From CAZIKF01 sp964539825 (lineage in GTDB: Bacteria; Muiribacteriota; UBA6191), in NCBI GenBank assembly GCA_964539825.1, contig CAZIKF010000070.1, positions 1 to 13,497 of the forward strand: a stretch of 13,497 bases of DNA, in the 5' to 3' direction. Made by a program: the position numbers and the translations under genes. Below are positions 1-6,058 of this stretch, in pieces. The notes under the pieces are model-generated. The model saw only the letters and a list, made by a program, of their open reading frames with translations, made no database searches and was not told the DNA's origin. Positions within the stretch are counted from its first letter, which is position 1; each line of letters begins with the position of its first letter.

Positions 1-1
1 C

Positions 2-187
2 CTCGCCTCTCTAGTTCTCCAGCTCATTATCTACGGGGGGAGTTTTTTGAGCTTTTCCTATATAAGCTACTATTTGCGTTCTGGAAATGTCTTAGATTTA
101 AGCATGGGTATTTATCTTCCCTACCTTAGCCTCTTGACCGGCTTCCTAATCTATCTAGAGACGCACCGGCCATACGTATGGAAGTAG
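2..187 (+). CDS. C-terminal end of a membrane protein (5' end outside window)
   Basis: This frame is open from the left window edge to a TAG at 185-187 and gives 61 residues. It has two hydrophobic stretches, roughly residues 1-29 (rich in L, I, F, S, Y) and 33-54 (SMGIYLPYLSLLTGFLIYLE), which look like two transmembrane helices with a short loop (RSGNVLDLS). They are followed by a short basic tail ending ETHRPYVWK. The aromatic, basic tail after the last helix recalls the C-termini of some membrane-anchored family 2 glycosyltransferases, but this is only a resemblance, and the catalytic part would lie outside the window. No start codon is visible because the gene begins upstream. The next gene on the same strand starts about 100 bases later with its own ribosome binding site. 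Confidence 0.6.
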   Translation, partial: LASLVLQLIIYGGSFLSFSYISYYLRSGNVLDLSMGIYLPYLSLLTGFLIYLETHRPYVWK

Positions 188-284
188 AGACATCAAGAGA
201 AATCTATCCGCGTAAATCGGAAATGGTTATGATGAGATCAAGGAGAATCAAACCAGATTCTGAGGTCCGCTTGAGGAGTTTGAT

Positions 285-698
285 ATGCCTTGTATGGAAA
301 TAACCCTGCCAAAGATTGACACCGAATTGAAACAAAGACTTTCTGAGGCCCTGACGCGGGACTTTTCAGAATCAATGGGCTTTCCTCCTGATATCTTTGG
401 AATTCGCTTCAACGAATACGACGACAACCAGGCTTCTGTTGGAGGTACCCTGATTGCCAAGGATTTCCAGGAAAGACCCTACATTCATATCTTGTTTTAT
501 TGCCCCCGCGTTTCAAAGTCAGTAAAGAGGAAATTGGGTGAACAGGTGAATCATTCATTTTTCAGGATTTTCGAAGATTCAAATTGGTCACCGGTAATCC
601 ACATCTGTGAGCATCCTTATGACAATGTAGTGGTTGAAGGAAAGTTGCTTTCAGACACCTATGAGGAATGCCAGGGCGAGTTTTATTACAAGATGTAG
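285..698 (+). CDS. Tautomerase-superfamily (MIF/4-OT fold) protein, DUF1904-like
   Basis: The 137-residue protein starts Met-Pro, so removal of Met would expose an N-terminal proline, the catalytic base of the tautomerase superfamily. It shows two beta-alpha-beta halves. The first is MEITLPKIDTELKQRLSEAL followed by a strand near FGIRFNEY (residues 39-46). The second begins at RPYIHILFYCPR (64-75), with a helix through KSVKRKLGEQVNHSFFRIF and a strand around SPVIHICEHP. The layout, including the strand after PY and the closing EHPYDNVVVEGKLL segment, is like the DUF1904 branch of this fold. That placement is from pattern memory, not a search. Substrate is unknown. A GAGGAG six bases upstream of the ATG supports this start. 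The neighbour on the right is convergent, so the gene is probably transcribed alone or with the upstream membrane gene. Confidence 0.6.
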   Translation: MPCMEITLPKIDTELKQRLSEALTRDFSESMGFPPDIFGIRFNEYDDNQASVGGTLIAKDFQERPYIHILFYCPRVSKSVKRKLGEQVNHSFFRIFEDSNWSPVIHICEHPYDNVVVEGKLLSDTYEECQGEFYYKM

Positions 699-705
699 GC
701 GGCAT

Positions 706-727
706 ACCAGGTGGTCTTTATCCTGGT
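706..727. terminator. Possible weak hairpin between convergent genes
   Basis: Arms accagg (706-711) and cctggt (722-727) are perfect 6-bp complements around a 10-base loop. They lie between the ends of the tautomerase-like gene (+) and the DUF2807 gene (-). No clear T-run follows on either strand, so this is a weak candidate for a shared terminator. Confidence 0.25.
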
Positions 728-734
728 CCCTATA

Positions 735-1397
735 TCAATTTCTAGGACCGAAGTGGGAGACTCCGGTCACCGATTTCTTGATGATTTTTGGCGAGCCTTC
801 GTAGGAAACTTTTGAGACGCCGGAGATATCTGCTTCAAGAGAAGACTCTGCAAACAGTTGGGCAAGGGAAGAGCCGCTGATCCTTGCGGACACCCTCTTT
901 GCCTTGAAATCGTATGCATGCAGTTGATTGGCTCCACTAAGCTCCACTTGAAAACTCTCTACCTCCCCCTTAATCCTTGTTCGACTGGCGCCGCTGGTTT
1001 CCAGTCGGAAAGTCTCTCCCTTGATCCCCGAGAGTTCGGTAGAAATAGCACCAGAGAGTTCAAGAGCCTCTACTTTTGGTACGGTTAATTCCACAAGAAA
1101 CTTTTTCTTATATTCAACATTCTCTTTCATCTTGATCTTGAGTGTGGAGTCCACAACTTTAAGCTCCAAATATTCAAAGAGGTTGTCGTCCAGGTGCACT
1201 TTGACTGACTGGGGTTTACCCTGCTGAACGGTCAATTGAAAAGCTCCTGAACCAATGATCTTAACAAAGGAATCTAAAGAAAATTCTTTCATGGCCAACA
1301 CCCCGCTTCCCTGGACCGCACTCGAATTTGACCAGGGCCAGGAAAATGCGTAGAGACTGGAGCAGAAAATACTAAAAGTTAAGATGAATTTACTCAT
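735..1397 (-). CDS. Exported DUF2807 (head GIN domain) beta-helix protein
   Basis: The 220-residue protein has an N-terminal signal peptide (MSKFILTFSIFCSSLYA, probable cleavage after residue 17) followed by a domain typical of DUF2807, also called the putative auto-transporter adhesin head GIN domain. Signs of this family are the opening strand SFVKIIGSGAFQLTVQQG, the DDNLFEYLELKVVDSTLKIKM segment (residues 70-90), and repeated rungs carrying a 'SG(A/V/S)' turn: LELSGAIST, LETSGASRT, VELSGANQL, ARISGSSLA and ADISGVSKV. Such rungs form a right-handed beta-helix. The protein most likely sits in the periplasm or at the outer surface. The family's molecular function is not established, and nothing in the neighbours narrows it. 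A GGTGG six bases upstream of the ATG is an acceptable ribosome binding site. The gene is complete and looks intact. Confidence 0.85.
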   Translation of the reverse strand: MSKFILTFSIFCSSLYAFSWPWSNSSAVQGSGVLAMKEFSLDSFVKIIGSGAFQLTVQQGKPQSVKVHLDDNLFEYLELKVVDSTLKIKMKENVEYKKKFLVELTVPKVEALELSGAISTELSGIKGETFRLETSGASRTRIKGEVESFQVELSGANQLHAYDFKAKRVSARISGSSLAQLFAESSLEADISGVSKVSYEGSPKIIKKSVTGVSHFGPRN

Positions 1398-1872
1398 AAA
1401 ATACCACCGTTCCCTGGCTGCCGGCCTTTCCTAAGAACCTGGAGCATACCACATGAAAACCCGCAGGATTAATCCATTGACCACTTTGAGGTATCTATCA
1501 AATGTTAATGGTGAATTTATACTCTTGAGTGAAATTTAAACCTATGGAGGTTGTGCCACTCCTGGAACACCTACTATCTACGTTGATCTAAAAAAGCAGG
1601 CGGACTGGATCCAAGAACAATTGGGATCAAGCTCCATGATACGTCGATTAAACTATGAGCAGCCCGCGAAAATTGGCTACCAGGGCATCGAGATCTAACA
1701 CAAGTCTCAGGTACCCCGACCTGCGTGGAGCAAGACATTGCGGTCCCTAATTCAATGAGGATCAAAAACAGGAGTTATATCAGCAGTGGTTTTCATGGTG
1801 TGAGGGTGATTTCTCCGAAGATGGACTTGTCCGGGTCCTCTTTCCTACGCCTAACCACCAATGGTTTTGAGG
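1398..1872. other. 475-base gene-free region with decayed coding remnants
   Basis: No intact gene is visible between the DUF2807 and GrpB-family genes. The plus strand holds the trypsin-like protease remnant at 1504-1698, described separately. After it, an open stretch at 1751-1870 (+) without a start codon translates to a protein-like, Trp- and acid-rich segment (…QWFSWCEGDFSEDG…TPNHQWF). I do not recognise it; it may be a second gene remnant. A 63-codon open frame on the minus strand across 1574-1765 is the shadow of this material. Confidence 0.5.
1504..1698 (+). pseudogene. Decayed C-terminus of a trypsin-like serine protease (S1 family)
   Basis: Reading plus-strand frame 1, codons 1540-1695 give TYGGCATPGTPTIYVDL followed by a helix KKQADWIQEQLG and a tail ending at a TAA (1696-1698). 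This matches the end of chymotrypsin-fold S1 proteases, which run 'SWGxGCAxPGxPGVYTxVxxxxDWI': the Gly-Cys-Ala-x-Pro-Gly-x-Pro core, the Tyr strand and the closing Asp-Trp-Ile helix are all present in order. Just upstream in the same frame, 1504-1536 gives VNGEFILLSEI, which fits the preceding strand, but an in-frame TAA at 1537-1539 separates the two. The catalytic GDSGGP segment and everything N-terminal to it are absent. I infer a pseudogene left by deletion plus a nonsense mutation. The alternative is chance similarity, which the number of matching positions makes less likely. Confidence 0.55.
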
Positions 1873-2433
1873 CTAGGTTTGGTTTTGTGTCGCGCATTCC
1901 ATGATTTTCGTGACAATTTCCGATTTAGCGTCTGCATATTCTTGCGTGTATTTCCATTTTTTTGCTGCCAATCGTCGTTTCTCCTTCTCGTAAAGAATCC
2001 TGTCTTCCGGATTCGCTTCTAACCAGTCTCGAAACAGGATCATTCGCTCAACTTCTTCACATCCCCTGGAGAACACATGAAGGTTGCCAAACGGTTGTGG
2101 AGTTTTCAAAAGCCGATGCTCATGCCAGTCAGTCTCACGAATTCTGAGAACATAACCAATGTTTTCAAGAGGGGGGACGTAGTCTTGTTCAATTCTAGAG
2201 TCTTCCACCATCAGCAATAAATCGATGATCGGCTTGGCAGCCAGACCCTGGATAGAGGTTGAGCCCACGTGTTCCAGCAGTAAAACCTTTTCCCCTAGCG
2301 CTCCTGAGATTTCCCTCTTCAACTTAGCAAAGTCTAAAGCCCAGCCTGGATCAAACTCAGCCAGATAAATGGTGTCATTGTGTGTTTCTCTAGAACCAAG
2401 GGTCACCCGCCTGAGCCGTTCTTCAGTTTTCAT
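1873..2433 (-). CDS. GrpB-family (UPF0157) nucleotidyltransferase-fold protein
   Basis: The 186-residue protein has the hallmarks of the GrpB family (Pfam PF04229), whose fold belongs to the nucleotidyltransferase superfamily. These are EHVGSTSIQGLAAKPIIDLL at residues 54-73 (the conserved GSTSI/V..L..KPIID motif), NLHVF at 117-121 followed by the FRDWL segment near 134-138, and a C-terminal helical part with Y.KEK..LA and a Y...K region. Length is normal for the family. Substrate and physiological role are not established; these genes occur singly in many genomes, often among small acyltransferase or stress genes. An AGGAGA about eight bases upstream of the ATG supports the start. The gene diverges from the PaaI-type gene on its right. 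Confidence 0.85.
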   Translation of the reverse strand: MKTEERLRRVTLGSRETHNDTIYLAEFDPGWALDFAKLKREISGALGEKVLLLEHVGSTSIQGLAAKPIIDLLLMVEDSRIEQDYVPPLENIGYVLRIRETDWHEHRLLKTPQPFGNLHVFSRGCEEVERMILFRDWLEANPEDRILYEKEKRRLAAKKWKYTQEYADAKSEIVTKIMECATQNQT

Positions 2434-2639
2434 ATGCCGTTCTCCTGAACAAATCGGTTAATTCTACAGCAATTTTCCCAGCCCAATCGAAGGAACCAAA
2501 GCAGAAAGCGCTCATAGGTTATGGTTAAGCTTGATATGAAATCTCGCCTGTCCCTTATTTTTCAACCCTTGACCAGGAAACCCTTGAAGGTGTGCAAATC
2601 AACCCTTAGATTGGATCACTCTAAAGAGGGAGTAGAGAT

Positions 2640-3029
2640 ATGTACGAGTCACAAATTCAAAGGTGGAGTGAGATTCCTATTGTTTCGGCTCTTTCCATGC
2701 AGGTTTTGGAGGTTCAGCAGGGAGTCGCGGAAATACTGGTACCGAGGCCGAAGGAAATGGATGGGGTTTTCGAATGCTTCCACGGGGGGCTTCTGATGAC
2801 AGTTGCTGACACCCTCGCCTGTCTTGCGATCATGAGTCACACTGGCCCAGATCAAAAAATGACCACCACCGACATGAATATCCGCTTTCTTGCTCCTTGC
2901 TACAGTTCCGTAAAGGCCGTGGCAAAGGTAATCAAAAGAGGAAAAACTCTCTGTCCCGTGCAGGTTGATCTCTACGACGAAGTCTCAAAACATGTAGCGA
3001 TAGCACAAATAAACTACATGCTCCTATGA
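2640..3029 (+). CDS. PaaI-type hotdog-fold acyl-CoA thioesterase
   Basis: The 129-residue protein fits the PaaI/DUF4442-like hotdog thioesterases, which hydrolyse acyl- or aryl-CoA thioesters in the cytoplasm. The diagnostic segment is FHGGLLMTVADTLACLA (residues 47-63): HGG at 48-50 opens the central hotdog helix, and Asp57 in the ADT motif is in the position of the usual catalytic Asp. The strand TTTDMNIRFLAPCY (75-88) is the typical 'T.d..i.fl.P' strand, followed by VKAVAKVIKRGKTL and a closing VDLYDE…AIAQINYMLL strand pair. Substrate cannot be read from the sequence. An AGAGGGAG-type ribosome binding site lies a suitable distance before this ATG. The longer frame starting at 2521 is in a different phase and is not this protein. 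Confidence 0.85.
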   Translation: MYESQIQRWSEIPIVSALSMQVLEVQQGVAEILVPRPKEMDGVFECFHGGLLMTVADTLACLAIMSHTGPDQKMTTTDMNIRFLAPCYSSVKAVAKVIKRGKTLCPVQVDLYDEVSKHVAIAQINYMLL

Positions 3030-3135
3030 TCTGCCCAACCCTTTGAACTGAAAGAGTCGGGTTCCCGTAAATCCCGAATCAAGTACAAGGATAAAAAGCC
3101 CTGAATTGCGGACCCAAAATTAGGTCAGATGATCC

Positions 3136-4590
3136 CTATTGAACAGTTTTGCTCACCGGGAATAGTTTTCCGAATATTCGCTTGTGGATGATGTTATCGG
3201 GATAGGTCCAGTACTTATCATGTTCGCGGATGACATTAGTACCGCAGTGAATTTCACCGGCAAGATTATGGTAGGCCATGTCATCTAAAAAGTGGGTAGT
3301 GAGCTTGATCTGCCCCATCTTTGTTTTGATAAAGTGATTCAGCATCGGCATCTGGGCGTCTGGGATGATCAATTGATCGCCGAGAATTAACATATTAACC
3401 ACGCCAGGCATCAGTGCCACACATCGATACAGGTCTTCACCGGATTTCCGGCCTCTGAAGATTGTGGGCAGGCTGACCACGTGGATTTTGCGATCTGGAG
3501 TATTAGTGACTTCCCTGATCTTGTCCTTGAGGATTTCAATGTTGTGATCGATTAACTCAGAGATTGAGCGGTTAAGATCGATCAGTTGTCGAAGTCTTTG
3601 CAGACGAGTCTGTCGATCTGTCTCATTAAGTCTCTCCAGGCTTGGAGCTTTCATAATATCAACTGCGTCACTCAAATCGTAATTAGCATTGGGAATCTTC
3701 TCTAAAGCGCCGCTATTGAGGTCCACGTGGAGATCGCGGACAGTAGAGCGGTATTGTGGATTGGTAGCTGATAGTTCTTCCTCAGTGGCGTTTTTAATCA
3801 ACTCAAACGCCAGTCCAGGGTCAGACTTAAGGATGGTGTAACCGCCTTCGGCTGATGGGTTGGGGACGAAAGTCATGTATTCATCGACGTGGCCGACTAG
3901 CAGCCAGTGGGTGTCTAGTAGAGCGCGCTTGTTCTGGTAGCCGTGCTGATTAAATAAATTTCTCAGCTCAGGAGTGGAAGTGGTCCCCTGAACCAGTACG
4001 TTGTCGGGACTCACTTCGATATTACCGCCGTAGTCACCTTTGACTCCCCGTCTGGGATTCTTAATGTAGTAGGCATTCCAAAGATCGGCCAAAATCTTTG
4101 GAAGTCCGGCAAGGCCTCGACCACGATTGGAGTCTATGATCAACATTTGAGGCTTTTCCTTCCCGTCGATCTCAGCAACAGCGATTTCGCCCCAGTCCTG
4201 CATCCACTGGTCAGAAGTGTGAAAGCGCTCATTCACTTCTACGATATCCCCGTATCCTTGTTCCTGCATCTTTTGCAAAAAGCGCTGGGCCTTTGAACGA
4301 CTGGAACAAATAGCGTGTACGGTCAAATCTAATTTTTCAGATTTTGAGTTAATACCTGCAACGGTTTTGACCAGGCTGTGCACGAATGACTCGGTGCTAG
4401 AACTTAAAACAACAACCACTTTCCTGGGAATATTGTTGTTACTAAGGATTCTGATTTTTCCAATCTGTCCCTGCTGAACCTCTTGCAGATCAGTTGATGT
4501 CCGGTCCGTAGAGCGCTCAGCAACAGAGGGTGTGGTCATCAGGCAGAAGTGGAGCAGTATTGGGGTAAGTAGGGCAAACGTCTTTTTCAT
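3136..4590 (-). CDS. Exported peptidylarginine deiminase (PAD-type, PF03068) homologue
   Basis: PADs convert peptidyl-arginine to peptidyl-citrulline plus ammonia. The 484-residue protein begins with a clear signal peptide (MKKTFALLTP…; cleavage probably after SVA, residue 24), so it acts outside the cytoplasm. The rest matches the animal-type PAD catalytic domain, not the agmatine deiminase-like domain of Porphyromonas PPAD. The catalytic set is complete by comparison with human PAD4: Asp132 in WMQDW (D350), His234 and Asp236 in VGHVDEYMTFVP (H471, D473), and Cys449 in GEIHCGTNV (C645). The substrate-site Arg pair is present in DSNRGRGL (Arg156, Arg158), as is GGNIEVSP (189-196). The two N-terminal immunoglobulin-like domains of vertebrate PADs are absent. 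Residues 310-365 form a charged helical insert. The acidic residue after the catalytic Asp in vertebrates is Trp133 here, so calcium binding may differ. AAAGGAAATC before the ATG fits a start with a good SD. Confidence 0.85.
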   Translation of the reverse strand: MKKTFALLTPILLHFCLMTTPSVAERSTDRTSTDLQEVQQGQIGKIRILSNNNIPRKVVVVLSSSTESFVHSLVKTVAGINSKSEKLDLTVHAICSSRSKAQRFLQKMQEQGYGDIVEVNERFHTSDQWMQDWGEIAVAEIDGKEKPQMLIIDSNRGRGLAGLPKILADLWNAYYIKNPRRGVKGDYGGNIEVSPDNVLVQGTTSTPELRNLFNQHGYQNKRALLDTHWLLVGHVDEYMTFVPNPSAEGGYTILKSDPGLAFELIKNATEEELSATNPQYRSTVRDLHVDLNSGALEKIPNANYDLSDAVDIMKAPSLERLNETDRQTRLQRLRQLIDLNRSISELIDHNIEILKDKIREVTNTPDRKIHVVSLPTIFRGRKSGEDLYRCVALMPGVVNMLILGDQLIIPDAQMPMLNHFIKTKMGQIKLTTHFLDDMAYHNLAGEIHCGTNVIREHDKYWTYPDNIIHKRIFGKLFPVSKTVQ

Positions 4591-4591
4591 G

Positions 4592-4615
4592 ATTTCCTTT
4601 AAGGATTCAGGAAAT
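4592..4615 (-). promoter_or_regulatory. Possible hairpin hiding the SD of the PAD gene
   Basis: In the mRNA of the PAD gene, AUUUCCU (from 4615-4609) is fully complementary to AGGAAAU (4598-4592), with a 10-base loop. The second arm contains the AGGA Shine-Dalgarno core and ends one base before the AUG. The stem is AU-rich (two GC pairs), as expected for a structure that opens easily. Seven perfect pairs covering exactly the SD is suggestive, but could occur by chance. Confidence 0.35.
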
Positions 4616-4792
4616 TTTCAGATCTTGTATTTCCAACCTACCTATATTGAGGTTTTCTTTAAATGTGTCAACGTTAAGCCATATATTTTTCCTGAATTCA
4701 AAACATAGGAAACAGACCTCCTTGTACTTGAGGAGTAATGAATACAAACCAGCGCTCCCCCCTTTAAAACTCATCAAGAAATTCAATAATAA

Positions 4793-4808
4793 TTCGATAT
4801 ATGTCAAA
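4793..4808. promoter_or_regulatory. Second, imperfect ArsR-type operator copy
   Basis: The sequence ttcgatatatgtcaaa has the same left half (ttcgata) as the perfect inverted repeat at 4839-4854, and five of seven matching bases in the right half. The two copies are 46 bases apart, start to start. The gap between them contains the -35-like TTGACA of the rightward operon. The pairing suggests cooperative binding by the dimeric regulator encoded at 5240-5782; this is inference. Confidence 0.4.
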
Positions 4809-4814
4809 TTATCA

Positions 4815-4820
4815 TTGACA
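4815..4820 (+). promoter_or_regulatory. -35-like element of the rightward operon
   Basis: A perfect TTGACA lies about 50 bases upstream of the first gene of the ArsR operon. The best -10 is poor: TTCGAT at 4839-4844 after 18 bases, inside the operator. The same hexamer occurs inverted at 4802-4807 (tgtcaa), giving a 6-bp inverted repeat tgtcaaattatcattgaca and a potential -35 pointing towards the PAD gene, though no good leftward -10 was found. Confidence 0.4.
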
Positions 4821-4838
4821 GGCTGAGGTTGAGAATGA

Positions 4839-4854
4839 TTCGATAACTATCGAA
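4839..4854. promoter_or_regulatory. Perfect inverted repeat, probable ArsR operator
   Basis: ttcgata-ac-tatcgaa is a perfect 7-bp inverted repeat with a 2-base centre, ending 15 bases before the ATG at 4870. It is just downstream of a TTGACA at 4815-4820, so a bound protein would block the promoter. Size and position fit the winged-helix ArsR dimer encoded two genes downstream, suggesting autoregulation. Confidence 0.55.
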
Positions 4855-4869
4855 ATAAAGGGGTGAACC

Positions 4870-5262
4870 ATGGAAAAGCAAGAAGCCATGATGATCTATG
4901 AGGAGTTGCGTGGTGGGGAGATTCATTGCCAAGATCCCATAGAGAAAAAAGTAAAATCTGGGATTCAGGAGATGTTCGGAGCCATGTTTCGTGTTTACTG
5001 GCAAAGGTGTTTTGAAGGGAAACTGGAAGCCCATATTCAAAAGCCAAAGTCTGAAAACAGGCTCGAAGCGGTCGCAATTCTCCTGCAGAACTTTGCCAGG
5101 CAAAGAGCTTGTGAATGGACTCAGCTTTCTCAGAAGTGCGTCACCTACGGACGGGAGGAGGATGCCCAAAAGGAAGCGTGGAAACTGGATCAATTGAAGT
5201 CTCTCACAGGGACCTTCAATGAATTCATTGAGGAGAAGTATGGATATCGTATTGATCTTTAA
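4870..5262 (+). CDS. Uncharacterised 130-residue protein, first gene of the ArsR operon
   Basis: I do not recognise this protein. It is soluble, mostly charged and likely all-helical, with no signal peptide or membrane segment. It has four cysteines (residues 20, 47, 81 and 90) and a Trp/aromatic-rich stretch FGAMFRVYWQRCF (36-48). The gene looks real: AAGGGG lies a suitable distance before the ATG, it follows the inverted repeat at 4839-4854, and its end overlaps the start of the ArsR-DUF2087 gene by 23 bases, the usual arrangement for translational coupling. As the first gene under the presumed operator it may be the regulator's target or partner. The cysteines could be metal or redox ligands, but they are not in a known metal motif, so no function is assigned. 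Confidence 0.6.
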   Translation: MEKQEAMMIYEELRGGEIHCQDPIEKKVKSGIQEMFGAMFRVYWQRCFEGKLEAHIQKPKSENRLEAVAILLQNFARQRACEWTQLSQKCVTYGREEDAQKEAWKLDQLKSLTGTFNEFIEEKYGYRIDL

Positions 5263-5782
5263 AGCCCTCGGGGATCACTCCAGACTCAGTATGATCCGGG
5301 AAATCATCGAGGATGAAGTTACCGTGGAAGTGCTTTGTGAAAAGTTGAAACTGGTTTCTTCCACTGTATCTCATCACGCTGCCAAGCTAGTCAATGCGGG
5401 TTTGATTGAAATGAGAAAGGAAGGAAAAACCGTGATTTATTCTATCAATAAGGAACTGTTGGAAACTCCGCTGATTCAGATTGTCAGTGAGGGAAGCGAG
5501 CCTGGGAATAAAGACAGGCGAAGCCTTGTCTATAGCAAGAAGGTTTTGGAGAATTTCCTGGAGTTTGGGAAATTAAAGTCAATCCCCACCCGCAGAAAGA
5601 AGCGAAGAATCATATTAGAGCAGATTGTTAGCAACTTCGACTACAACAGAAAATATAGAGAAATGGAGGTCAATGAAATCCTCAAAGAATGGCATGAAGA
5701 CTATTGTTTCCTGCGAAGAGAAATGATCTGCGAAAACTTGATGGAAAGAAAAGATGGGATGTATTGGCGAGTAGATGACTGA
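5240..5782 (+). CDS. ArsR-family transcriptional regulator fused to DUF2087
   Basis: The 180-residue protein has an N-terminal ArsR winged helix-turn-helix: IFKALGDHSRLSMIREI (residues 6-22), then LCEKLKLVSSTVSHHAAKLVNAGLI (32-56) as the helix-turn-helix with recognition helix STVSHHAAKL, then the wing KEGKTVIYSIN. Residues about 101-177 match DUF2087 (PF09860): a Gly-Lys-Leu-x-x-Ile-Pro segment, RRKKRRIILEQIV, the YREMEVNEILKEWHEDYCFL motif and a closing YWR. ArsR-DUF2087 fusions are a known architecture of unknown ligand. No ArsR metal-binding CxC motif is visible. The start was set at 5240 because GAGGAG lies five bases before it, while the upstream in-frame ATG at 5219 has no such site. 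It probably represses its own operon through the inverted repeats at 4793-4854. Confidence 0.85.
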   Translation: MDIVLIFKALGDHSRLSMIREIIEDEVTVEVLCEKLKLVSSTVSHHAAKLVNAGLIEMRKEGKTVIYSINKELLETPLIQIVSEGSEPGNKDRRSLVYSKKVLENFLEFGKLKSIPTRRKKRRIILEQIVSNFDYNRKYREMEVNEILKEWHEDYCFLRREMICENLMERKDGMYWRVDD

Positions 5783-5972
5783 GCTCAAAGGGAATCACAG
5801 GGGAAAAGGCTATGGAAAGAAGGCCATGCACCTCTTTGAAGAAGATGTGAAACAAAGAGGCGTCAAGCGTACTGGCCTTCACGTTTTCGGTTTCAACAAG
5901 GCAGCGGCAGGTCTGTATCAGTCCATCGGATACGAAATTACTGACTTATCCATGCAAAAAGAACTTTCGTGA
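5775..5972 (+). pseudogene. C-terminal half of a GNAT N-acetyltransferase
   Basis: The 65-codon frame holds only the second half of a GNAT domain. HRGKGYGKKAMHLFEEDV is the acetyl-CoA pyrophosphate-binding motif A (R/QxxGxG/A) and its helix, followed by GVKRTGLHVFGFNKAAAGLY and a QSIGYEIT segment (motif B), with the final strand MQKEL. The N-terminal half (motifs C and D, usually about 80-90 residues) is missing, and a TAG stands directly before the first ATG. The frame overlaps the end of the ArsR-DUF2087 gene by eight bases, so it could be translated by coupling, but half a GNAT domain is not expected to fold or act alone. I infer that a deletion joined the two genes. A split GNAT that needs a partner is a less likely alternative. 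Confidence 0.65.
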
Positions 5973-6058
5973 CTCTTTCCTGATTTATATCTCTGAAGTA
6001 GAGAATTTGATATCCTGAACCGCCTCAATCGATAGCACAAAATTACGATTGTCGACCC

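Noticed and set aside
1751..1870. Open plus-strand stretch with a protein-like Trp/acid-rich translation
   Set aside because: No start codon, a stop directly upstream and no family I recognise; too short to call as a gene or a specific pseudogene.
2521..2796. 91-codon plus-strand frame overlapping the thioesterase gene
   Set aside because: Different phase from the clear hotdog thioesterase at 2640-3029, and no domain-like pattern.
3061..3105. Short hairpin (cggg-tt-cccg and alternatives) between the convergent thioesterase and PAD genes
   Set aside because: The stem is only 4-5 bp and lacks a T-tract on either strand.
4607..4807. 66-codon minus-strand frame upstream of the PAD gene
   Set aside because: It lies in AT-rich leader DNA, has no ribosome binding site of note, ends next to the PAD SD hairpin and overlaps the operator region. 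Its composition looks like translated non-coding sequence.
4804..5193. 129-codon minus-strand frame opposite the 130-residue unknown protein
   Set aside because: The plus-strand gene has the SD, the operator and the overlap with its downstream partner; the minus frame has none of these and would run through the operators.
5990..6004. tctct-gaagt-agaga hairpin between the GNAT fragment and the RHS gene
   Set aside because: A five-base stem with no clear T-run could arise by chance; not called as a terminator.
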